Below are positions 1-5,216 of a stretch of 6,879 bases of DNA, one piece after another (the first letter of the stretch is position 1; each line of letters begins with the position of its first letter). Position numbers and translations under genes: made by a program. Under the pieces are notes generated by a model. The model worked only from the letters and a program-made list of their open reading frames with translations. It ran no database searches and was not told the origin of the DNA. This DNA comes from an uncultured Pseudoflavonifractor sp. (GTDB taxonomy: Bacteria; Bacillota; Clostridia; Oscillospirales; Oscillospiraceae), in contig CAJFTA010000082.1 in the NCBI GenBank assembly GCA_904419835.1, positions 1 to 6,879 of the forward strand, in the 5' to 3' direction.

Positions 1-15
1 GCGAGCGGAGCGAGG

Positions 16-44
16 ACTTTTGCGCCGCTGTGCGGCGCGAAAGT
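16..44. repeat. Imperfect inverted repeat (hairpin 1 of left-edge cluster)
   Basis: Arms 16-28 and 32-44 pair over 13 positions with one T-G wobble (21/39) around the 3-base loop TGT; the core is GCGCCGC/GCGGCGC. It is the first of three adjacent inverted repeats between the window edge and the kinase gene. The flanking 1-15 is built of near-repeated GCGAGCG/GAGCGAG units. It has no T-run directly after it in either direction, so it is not a textbook terminator; it may be part of a dispersed intergenic repeat. That reading is inference. Confidence 0.5.
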
Positions 45-58
45 AACGGCATTTTTGA

Positions 59-96
59 AGGCTGTCGAAAAAGTCCCTGGACTTTTTCGACAGCCT
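59..96. repeat. Perfect 18-bp palindrome with 2-base centre
   Basis: Arms 59-76 and 79-96 are exact reverse complements over 18 bp, separated only by CT at 77-78. Each arm contains an A5 or T5 run (68-72 and 83-87), so the element can fold from either strand. The octamer GGACTTTT inside the right arm (79-86) also occurs at 14-21 next to hairpin 1. Such long perfect palindromes in intergenic DNA of GC-rich Clostridia often belong to dispersed REP-like families, but the copy number cannot be seen here. On the minus strand it lies downstream of the kinase gene and could help end or stabilise that transcript. Confidence 0.6.
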
Positions 97-97
97 G

Positions 98-133
98 AGC
101 CCGGCGCGAAATGCTTCGCGCCGGGCTGTTTTT
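98..133 (+). terminator. Probable rho-independent terminator, rightward
   Basis: Arms 98-110 and 115-127 form a perfect 13-bp GC-rich stem with the loop ATGC, followed on the plus strand by G and a T5 run at 129-133, then further T-rich sequence to 143. This is a good terminator for a rightward transcript arriving from beyond the left edge. Read leftward, the same hairpin directly follows the kinase stop codon but has no T-run after it, so termination of the kinase operon here is less certain. The stem starts one base after the preceding palindrome ends. Confidence 0.65.
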
Positions 134-142
134 CGTTCTTTT

Positions 143-1636
143 TCAGGCCAGCTTTTTCTCCTCCTCCGGCTGGGCGGGGGCGGTCTGCCGGGCGGGCGGG
201 GCCAGGGGGAGCACCACAGTCATGCGGGTGCCGATGCCCTCCCGGCTGGTCACCTCGAACCAGCCGCCGTGGCGGTCCACAATCCACTTGGCGATGGCCA
301 GGCCCAGGCCGGTGCCGCCGGTCTGGCGGGCCCGGGACTGGTCGGTGCGGTAAAAGCGCTCAAAGATATGGGGCAGGCTCTCGGCGTCGATGCCCTGGCC
401 CTCGTCCTGGACGGTGAGACGGGCGGTGCCGTCCCGTTTCTCCACCCCCAGGCGGATGTGTCCGCCGGCGGGGGTGTACTTGATGGAGTTGTCCACCAGA
501 ATGCGCATGGCCTGCTTGATGAGGCCTATGTCGGCGTGGATGGTCACGTTCTCCTCCCACCGGGCGGAGAACTGGTGGGTCTGGTCGATCATCTCGGTCT
601 CCCGCAGCACCTCGGCGGCCACGGCGGTCAGGTCGAAGTCCTCAAACTCCACGTGCATGGACTCGTTGTCCCCCCGGGCCAGGAAGAGCAGCTGCTCCAC
701 CAGCTCCTTCATGGAGGCGGCCTCGGCGCTGATGGCGTCGATGGCCTCCTGCCGGGTCTCCGGGTCGTCCTTGCCCCAGCGGTTGAGCATGTTGGCGTAG
801 CCCTGGATGACGGCGATGGGGGTGCGCAGCTCATGGCTGGCGTCGGAGACAAAGCGCATCTGGGAGCGATAGGCCTCGTTGATGCGGTCCAGCATGGCGT
901 TGATGGCCTGGGCCAGGGTCTTCAGCTCCTTCTGCTGGCTGGTCACCGAGATGCGGGTGTCCAGGTGGGTGGCGTTGATCTGGTCCAGCTTGCCCGCCAG
1001 GGCCTGGAGCTCTTCCGGGGACATGCCGGAGACGGTGTTGAGCCGGGCCGCGGCGGCGGCCAGGTCCTGGATGGGACGCAGGGTCTTTTTAATGGTCCCG
1101 GCGTTTTTGAACAGGTTGGAGATGAGGCTGAGAAGCTGGAACACCAGCAGCACCCGGGACGCCACGGAGAAGAAGGTCATGGGCCCCTGGAGGTCCAGGG
1201 TGATGGCGTATGGCTCCTCCCCCGGCATCTCCACAGTGTAGCTGGTGGCGCCGCCGGTGTGGAAGGCCACCAGGAAGAAGAAATTCATCTCGCCCGGATT
1301 GAAGTACCGCACGCCCCGGGCGGTGGCGTCCGGGGAGGGCAGCCACTCGGGCAGGCGGAAGCCCTCGCCGGTCCCGCCGCCCGCGGTGACGATGTAGTTG
1401 CCCGCGTTCATCCACTCGGTGGCCTCCGCCGTGGGCACGCCCCGCTCCTCCACCAGGCCGTTGATCTCGGCCGCCTGCTTCTCGGCCCAGATGAACATGC
1501 CGCCGCAGAAGATCAGGGTGATGAGCAGATTCATGCCCACGTAGATACCCAGCAGGCGGAAAAAGAGCCTGGTGTTGAGCTTCAGAACAATGGAGGACTT
1601 GGTCCGCTCCGGCCTGTTGACTTGTTTCGCTGCCAT
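143..1636 (-). CDS. Membrane sensor histidine kinase (HAMP, HisKA, HATPase_c)
   Basis: This is a 497-residue two-component sensor kinase, partner of the regulator two genes upstream. Seen in the protein: a first membrane helix at about 28-50; a roughly 100-residue extracytoplasmic region of no family I recognise; a second helix at about 153-176; a HAMP-type linker at about 177-260; and a dimerisation domain with the H-box SDASHELRTP, phospho-acceptor His268. The ATPase domain shows the N-box LVDNSIKY (Asn383), G1 DEGQGI (411-416), F-box IFERFYR and G2 GTGLGL (441-446), so all catalytic motifs are intact. A Pro/Ala/Glu-rich tail of about 19 residues follows. The HAMP linker carries about 22 extra residues between its two helices. 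I chose the ATG at 1636 because the frame upstream looks unconserved; a GTG at 1711 would add 25 residues and overlap the flavodoxin gene by 16 bases, but has no visible ribosome site. The ligand is unknown. Confidence 0.93.
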   Translation of the reverse strand: MAAKQVNRPERTKSSIVLKLNTRLFFRLLGIYVGMNLLITLIFCGGMFIWAEKQAAEINGLVEERGVPTAEATEWMNAGNYIVTAGGGTGEGFRLPEWLPSPDATARGVRYFNPGEMNFFFLVAFHTGGATSYTVEMPGEEPYAITLDLQGPMTFFSVASRVLLVFQLLSLISNLFKNAGTIKKTLRPIQDLAAAAARLNTVSGMSPEELQALAGKLDQINATHLDTRISVTSQQKELKTLAQAINAMLDRINEAYRSQMRFVSDASHELRTPIAVIQGYANMLNRWGKDDPETRQEAIDAISAEAASMKELVEQLLFLARGDNESMHVEFEDFDLTAVAAEVLRETEMIDQTHQFSARWEENVTIHADIGLIKQAMRILVDNSIKYTPAGGHIRLGVEKRDGTARLTVQDEGQGIDAESLPHIFERFYRTDQSRARQTGGTGLGLAIAKWIVDRHGGWFEVTSREGIGTRMTVVLPLAPPARQTAPAQPEEEKKLA

Positions 1637-1670
1637 ACTCCATTCCCCATTCCGCGCCGGTACGCGCCGG
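1637..1670 (-). promoter_or_regulatory. Kinase leader with tandem GGAATGG and weak ribosome site
   Basis: Directly before the chosen kinase start, the minus strand reads two back-to-back copies of GGAATGG (1653-1647 and 1646-1640) and then AGT. The first copy ends in the run GGGG, centred about 10 bases from the ATG, which may act as the ribosome site; the second puts GGAG only one base from the ATG. Just upstream is a direct repeat of CGCGCCGG (1653-1660 and 1663-1670 on the plus strand). The weak site suggests that the kinase is made at a lower level than the regulator. Confidence 0.3.
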
Positions 1671-1695
1671 CCTGTCCGCTTTTTCCCGCCGGGGG

Positions 1696-2187
1696 TCAGC
1701 CCTCCAGCCACGCCAGCACAGGGGCCAGCTGTTCTTCCGTAATCCAGCAGCCGCCGGCGGCAAAGGCCTCCTTCATCTGGCGGTCCGTCTCAGTCTCCGC
1801 CGGGCGCCTGGCCACCGTCCGGGCCATGGGAGCCATGACGGCTTTGTACAGGGCCGGGAGCTGCCGCGGGGCATACCCGCCCCGGAGATAGAACAGGGGC
1901 GTCCGGGCGTCCAGGCCGTTGTCCCGGGCCAGCTTCTCCCGGTCCACCTGCTCGGGCAGGGCCATGCCCACGGCGCACACGGCCTGTACGTCAAACCGCT
2001 TCCGGGCCTGCTTGAGGCCCTTCACGCCGCCGGCCATCAGCCAGCCCAGGTAGATCACCGGCGTATTGGGGGCCAGACCGGCCTCCTTCAGCTCCAGCAC
2101 CGGCAGCTCCGCAGCCCTGCCCAGCATGTGGGCGTACCGCTGGGTATGCCCGGTGCAGCTGGTGTAGACAATCGCTCCCGCTCTCAT
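1696..2187 (-). CDS. Flavodoxin-like protein (flavodoxin domain)
   Basis: This 163-residue cytoplasmic protein resembles small flavodoxin-domain proteins of Firmicutes, near the Flavodoxin_5 (HemG-like) group. The N-terminal strand AIVYTS runs into the loop TSCTGHT (residues 9-15), which matches the flavodoxin loop that holds the FMN phosphate. Two later loops, YLGWLMAGGVKG (46-57) and YLRGGYAPRQL (100-110), lie where flavin-ring loops occur in this fold. Members bind FMN and shuttle electrons; the substrate here is not evident. The gene starts inside the last codons of the response regulator (ATGA, 4-base overlap) with GGGAGGAG a few bases upstream, so translation is likely coupled. It lies between regulator and kinase, which is unusual and suggests a redox role in the same response. 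The flavodoxin fold is fairly sure; membership in the HemG-like group and FMN use are inferred. Confidence 0.75.
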   Translation of the reverse strand: MRAGAIVYTSCTGHTQRYAHMLGRAAELPVLELKEAGLAPNTPVIYLGWLMAGGVKGLKQARKRFDVQAVCAVGMALPEQVDREKLARDNGLDARTPLFYLRGGYAPRQLPALYKAVMAPMARTVARRPAETETDRQMKEAFAAGGCWITEEQLAPVLAWLEG

Positions 2188-2867
2188 TCGCTCTCCTCCC
2201 GGATGACATAGCCCACGCCGCGGACGGTGTGGATCAGCTTGATGCCAAAGGCCTCGTCAATTTTGGCGCGGAGGAAGCGGATATACACGTCCACCGCGTT
2301 GGTCTCCCCCACGAAGTCAAAGCCCCACACGTTGTCCAGCAGGGACTCCCGGGAGATGACCTTCTCCTTGTTCTCCAGCAGGTAGCGCAGCAGGTCGAAC
2401 TCCCGGCGGGTCAGCTCCACGGCCGTGCCCTTCACGGTGACCTCGTGGCGCTCCGGGTCCATGGTGAGGGGCCCGGCGGTGAGGACGGTCCCCTCCTGCC
2501 GCGCCGGCCGCTTGCGCAGGGCGGCCCGGATGCGGGCCAGCAGCTCCTCAATCTCAAAGGGCTTGGTGATATAGTCGTCCGCCCCCGAGTCCAGGCCGGA
2601 CACCTTGTCCACCACCGTGTCCCGGGCGGTGACCATGATAACGGGCACCTGGCTCTCCCGCCGCAGGCGGCGGAGCACCTCCATGCCCGACATGGACGGG
2701 AGCATGATGTCCAGCAGAATCAGGTCAAAGCCGCCGGAGAGGGCCTTTTCCAGGCCCTCCCGTCCGTCAAAGGCCTTCTCCACCTCGTAGCCCTCGTAGC
2801 GCAGCTCCAGCTCCACCACCCGGGCCAGCTTCTCCTCGTCCTCCACCAGCAGAATCTTATCCGGCAT
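2184..2867 (-). CDS. OmpR/PhoB-family response regulator
   Basis: This 227-residue DNA-binding regulator has a receiver domain (about 3-115) with the acidic pair Glu9-Asp10, phospho-acceptor Asp53 in LILLDIMLP, Thr80 in VTARD and Lys102 in TKPF. A winged-helix effector domain follows (about 127-224), with the recognisable stretches ELTRREFDLL, NAVDVYIRFLR and HTVRGVGYVI. All phosphorylation residues are present, so it should be switched by phosphotransfer from the kinase encoded two genes on. The start ATG at 2867 is preceded by GGGAGG with a 9-base spacer, a good ribosome site. It lies 39 bases downstream of the DUF4342 gene, in the same direction, and its stop overlaps the start of the flavodoxin gene. 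The target genes cannot be seen; self-regulation of the operon is plausible. Confidence 0.96.
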   Translation of the reverse strand: MPDKILLVEDEEKLARVVELELRYEGYEVEKAFDGREGLEKALSGGFDLILLDIMLPSMSGMEVLRRLRRESQVPVIMVTARDTVVDKVSGLDSGADDYITKPFEIEELLARIRAALRKRPARQEGTVLTAGPLTMDPERHEVTVKGTAVELTRREFDLLRYLLENKEKVISRESLLDNVWGFDFVGETNAVDVYIRFLRAKIDEAFGIKLIHTVRGVGYVIREESE

Positions 2868-2883
2868 ACCCCTTTGCCTCCCA

Positions 2884-2896
2884 ACAGGCGGCCTGT
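2884..2896. promoter_or_regulatory. Short palindrome upstream of the response regulator
   Basis: ACAGGC and GCCTGT flank one central G, a perfect 13-base palindrome in the 39-base gap between the DUF4342 gene and the regulator. An overlapping hairpin, GGCGGC (2887-2892) with GCCGCC (2900-2905), is also possible. It could be a protein site or a weak processing or attenuation hairpin inside the operon. In DNA this GC-rich, chance is a real alternative. Confidence 0.25.
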
Positions 2897-2906
2897 CGCG
2901 CCGCCC

Positions 2907-3743
2907 TTACTCCTTCTTGTCACCGCTGGAGAGCCAGCGGTCCAGCTCCTCCAGCTTCTTGTCCACGGCCCCCAGGGCCTTATCCACGGCGCTGATGGCC
3001 TTGTCGGCCACGTCGGCCCGCTGGGCGGCCTCCGCCGCCTTCTTCACGGCGCGCTCCGCCGCGCTGGCCGCCCGCTCGGCCGCTCTCGCCGCCTTCTCCC
3101 CGGCGGCCTCCGCCTTTCTGCGCCGCTCCCGGCGCTTCTCCTCCCGGTCCGGCTCGCCGGCGGGCGGTTTCTTTTCCTTCTTCTCGCCGGTGAACTCCCG
3201 GTGCACCTCCCGCACCATGCCGTCCACCGTGTCGGACATGCTGTCCATCACGCTGTTGACCGACTCCTTGCCCAGGTCCGGCCCCGCGAAGCGGTACCGG
3301 CAGCCCAGGAACAGCCCGATGATCAGCAGGGGCATCGAGATCCAGAACACCAGGATGATCAGCAGCGCCAGAATGAGCACCGGCATGGAGGTCATCATCT
3401 CCCCCCGGCGCCACACCTCGAACTGGTTCACCGTGGCGTGGCGGAGCAGGTTCTTCCCCGCCTCCCACACCTCGGCGGCGCCGTCCCGCCAGTCGCTGCG
3501 CTTCTTTCCCCGGCCGCTCTGGCCGTTCTCCGGGCTTAGCACCAGCCGGGCGGCCTCCGCCGCCTTCTCCCCCGGCCTGGTGGTGAAGGTGGCCCCGGCA
3601 GTGCGGCTGTGCCCCTCCCGCTCCAGCAGAATGATGGCGTCCAGCAGATTGCCGCCGGTCCGCTCCAGGGCGTCCCGGCATGCCTCGTAGGTGGCGCCCG
3701 ACTTCTCCCGGAGGCGCTCCACCTGTTCCATTGTCACTGCCAT
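2907..3743 (-). CDS. UBA-like / DUF4342 membrane protein with charged C-terminal tail
   Basis: This 278-residue protein has three visible parts. Residues 4-44 form a three-helix UBA/TS-N-like domain (VERLREKSGATYEACRDALE, GGNLLDAIILLERE) like the N-terminus of elongation factor Ts. Residues 84-152 fit DUF4342: an amphipathic stretch ending EVWRRGE, then a long hydrophobic segment at 119-148, long enough for one helix or a tight hairpin with Pro137 in the middle. Residues 155-278 are highly charged and rich in Ala, Lys, Arg and Glu, and look helical or coiled-coil. The function of DUF4342 proteins is not known to me; a membrane-associated stress role is a guess. The start ATG at 3743 has GGGGG seven bases upstream; an in-frame ATG at 3731 has a weaker site. 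It is the first gene of the leftward operon with the two-component pair, 39 bases before the regulator. Confidence 0.8.
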   Translation of the reverse strand: MAVTMEQVERLREKSGATYEACRDALERTGGNLLDAIILLEREGHSRTAGATFTTRPGEKAAEAARLVLSPENGQSGRGKKRSDWRDGAAEVWEAGKNLLRHATVNQFEVWRRGEMMTSMPVLILALLIILVFWISMPLLIIGLFLGCRYRFAGPDLGKESVNSVMDSMSDTVDGMVREVHREFTGEKKEKKPPAGEPDREEKRRERRRKAEAAGEKAARAAERAASAAERAVKKAAEAAQRADVADKAISAVDKALGAVDKKLEELDRWLSSGDKKE

Positions 3744-3800
3744 GGAGGTTCCCCCATTTCCTGTTATCTGGGAACAGTATACCTCCGCAAGGGGGCGGAG
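3744..3800. promoter_or_regulatory. Nested inverted repeats in the operon leader and promoter
   Basis: Several short dyads overlap the leftward promoter. GGAGGT (3744-3749) pairs with ACCTCC (3781-3786); GTTCCC (3748-3753) with GGGAAC (3770-3775); CTGTT (3761-3765) with AACAG (3773-3777); and CTCCGC (3783-3788) with GCGGAG (3795-3800). The first two nest around the leader between the likely transcription start and the start codon, and the last lies in the -10/-35 spacer. Some may be operator half-sites for the regulator of the same operon. Only the sequence symmetry is observed. Confidence 0.3.
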
Positions 3801-3804
3801 ACCA
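3776..3804 (-). promoter_or_regulatory. Possible sigma-A promoter of the DUF4342/two-component operon
   Basis: On the minus strand the -10 hexamer TATACT (plus 3781-3776) is followed about 33 bases later by the start codon at 3743. A 17-base spacer upstream gives TGGTCT (3804-3799) as the -35, matching only three of six consensus positions. The short leader and nearby dyads support a promoter here, perhaps one needing an activator because of the weak -35. No clear terminator separates it from the malic enzyme gene upstream, so some read-through is possible. Confidence 0.4.
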
Positions 3805-3841
3805 TTTACTGATTCTTAAAACTCAATTAAAATGCCTGCCC

Positions 3842-5014
3842 TCACAGCCGGGCCGCGCCGGTATCCCGGGCGGCCTGGGCCACGGCCTGGGCCACGGCGG
3901 GGGTAATTCTGGGGTCAAAGCCCTCGGGCACAATGTGATCGGGCGCCAGATCGTCCCCCACCAGATCGGCCAGGGCATAGGCGGCGGCCAGCTTCATCTC
4001 GTCGTTGATGTCCCTGGCCCGCACGTCCAGGGCGCCCCGGAACACGCCGGGGAAGGCCATCATGTTGTTGATCTGGTTGGGGAAGTCGCTCCGGCCGGTC
4101 CCCACCACGGCGGCGCCGGCGGCCAGGGCCGCGTCGGGCATAATCTCGGGCACCGGGTTTGCCATGGCAAAGAGGATGGGGTCCTTGGCCATGGAGCGCA
4201 CCATGTCCTGGGTGACCAGGTTGGGGGCGGACACGCCCACAAACAGGTCGGCGCCCGCCATGGCCTCGGCCAGGCCGCCCCGGACAGCGGGCCGGCTCAG
4301 CTCGGCCAGCTCGGAGAGCCAGGGATCGCCGGCCAGGTCGGGCCGGCCGGGATAGACCACGCCGTGGATGTCGCAGAGGACGGCGTGGCGCAGGCCCATC
4401 TTCCACAGCAGCTTGAACACGGCGGTGCCCGCCGCCCCCGCGCCGGAGAACACGGCGCGGATATCCCCGATGTTCTTCCCGGTGAGCCTGAGGGCGTTGG
4501 TAAGGGCGGCCGCCACCACAATGGCGGTGCCGTGCTGGTCATCATGGAAGATGGGGATGTCGCAGCACTCCTTCAGCCGCTTCTCAATCTCAAAGCACCG
4601 GGGGGCGGAGATGTCCTCCAGGTTGACGCCGCCGAAGGAGCCGGAGAGCAGGCGGATGGTATTGACAATGTCGTCCACGTCCTTGCTGCGGATGCACAGG
4701 GGGATGGCGTCCACGCCGCCGAAGGCCTTGAGCAGGAGGCACTTGCCCTCCATGACGGGCATGCCGGCCTCGGGGCCGATGTCGCCCAGGCCCAGTACGG
4801 CGGTGCCGTCGGTGACGACGGTGACCGTGTTCCACCGGCCGGTGAGCGCAAAGCTCTTGTCCGGGTCCTTCTGAATTTCCAGGCAGGGGGCTGCCACGCC
4901 GGGGGTATAGGCCAGGGAGAGGGCCTCCCGGCTGTCCACCGCCACCTTGGGCGTTACACTCAGCTTGCCTCTCCACTGGTAGTGCAGGCGCAGGGACTCT
5001 TTTGCATAATCCAT
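3842..5014 (-). CDS. NAD(P)-dependent malic enzyme (single-domain, short form)
   Basis: This 390-residue cytoplasmic enzyme oxidatively decarboxylates malate to pyruvate and CO2, reducing NAD(P)+. The N-terminal malic domain shows AYTPGVA (catalytic Tyr36), the substrate and base region MEGKCLLLKAFGGVDAIP (88-105, with Lys91 and Lys96) and the metal motif FHDDQHGTA (156-164) after LEDI. The Rossmann domain has GAGAAG (191-196) and Asp215 at the end of the second strand, which favours NAD over NADP. Later signatures ANPVPEI and FPNQINN are also intact. The length is normal for the short bacterial form, which lacks the phosphotransacetylase-like C-terminal domain of MaeB. The start ATG at 5014 has AAGAGG seven bases upstream; an upstream extension lacks support. 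It has its own promoter, divergent from the secreted-protein gene, and likely a metabolic role separate from its neighbours. Confidence 0.96.
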   Translation of the reverse strand: MDYAKESLRLHYQWRGKLSVTPKVAVDSREALSLAYTPGVAAPCLEIQKDPDKSFALTGRWNTVTVVTDGTAVLGLGDIGPEAGMPVMEGKCLLLKAFGGVDAIPLCIRSKDVDDIVNTIRLLSGSFGGVNLEDISAPRCFEIEKRLKECCDIPIFHDDQHGTAIVVAAALTNALRLTGKNIGDIRAVFSGAGAAGTAVFKLLWKMGLRHAVLCDIHGVVYPGRPDLAGDPWLSELAELSRPAVRGGLAEAMAGADLFVGVSAPNLVTQDMVRSMAKDPILFAMANPVPEIMPDAALAAGAAVVGTGRSDFPNQINNMMAFPGVFRGALDVRARDINDEMKLAAAYALADLVGDDLAPDHIVPEGFDPRITPAVAQAVAQAARDTGAARL

Positions 5015-5078
5015 AGACGGGCCTCTTTTCACATGATTTCCCGGCGGCGCTCTGCCGCTCGGGGGCAATTATTTTGTT

Positions 5079-5107
5079 ATTATACTATGCCCGCCGGGAT
5101 GGCGCAA
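5079..5107 (-). promoter_or_regulatory. Sigma-A promoter of the malic enzyme gene
   Basis: On the minus strand, -35 TTGCGC (plus 5107-5102) and a perfect -10 TATAAT (plus 5084-5079) are separated by 17 bases. Transcription would begin near 5072, giving a leader of about 57 bases to the ATG at 5014. The leader contains a small GCGGC/GCCGC hairpin and ends in the AAGAGG ribosome site. No catabolite-repression or Rex operator was recognised. Confidence 0.7.
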
Positions 5108-5128
5108 GGGCGGCCCGGTTCTTTCCAC

Positions 5129-5158
5129 TTTACCCGGCCGGAGGGGGTGTGGTATAAT
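5129..5158 (+). promoter_or_regulatory. Sigma-A promoter with extended -10, rightward
   Basis: TTTACC at 5129-5134 (four of six matches) and TATAAT at 5153-5158 have an 18-base spacer; TGG at 5150-5152 directly before TATAAT gives an extended -10. Transcription would begin near 5165. That leaves out an upstream in-frame ATG at 5163 and supports the ATG at 5217 as the real start of the secreted protein. It lies back to back with the malic enzyme promoter, with 21 bases between the two -35 boxes. Confidence 0.7.
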
Positions 5159-5216
5159 AATTATGTATTGCCCCATCCCCTTTCCTCCATCCCTTTTTCC
5201 GGGAGGTGTGCTGAAT

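Noticed and set aside
55..417. Open frames starting at 55 and 111 on the plus strand
   Set aside because: They run through the hairpin cluster and terminator into the antisense of the kinase gene, have no ribosome site and encode Arg/Gly/Pro-rich sequence.
1637..1711. Extension of the kinase to the GTG at 1711
   Set aside because: There is no ribosome site before the GTG, and the 25 added residues look unlike a kinase N-terminus; the ATG at 1636 lies shortly before the first membrane helix. The site at 1636 is weak too, so this stays open.
269..1891. A 540-codon rightward open frame opposite the kinase gene, and similar long frames at 2229-3539, 3680-5329 (rightward) and 5130-6755 (leftward)
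   Set aside because: Their products are rich in Gly, His, Ala, Val, Leu and Gln without domains, and each lies opposite a gene with intact family motifs. Long antisense frames of this kind follow from high GC at third codon positions.
3801..3841. AT-rich stretch after the malic enzyme stop as a terminator
   Set aside because: It has short T-runs but no GC-rich stem directly before them on the minus strand.
5163..5216. Upstream ATG at 5163 for the secreted protein
   Set aside because: It lies at or before the expected transcription start and would put 18 residues before a clear signal peptide; the ATG at 5217 has a strong ribosome site.
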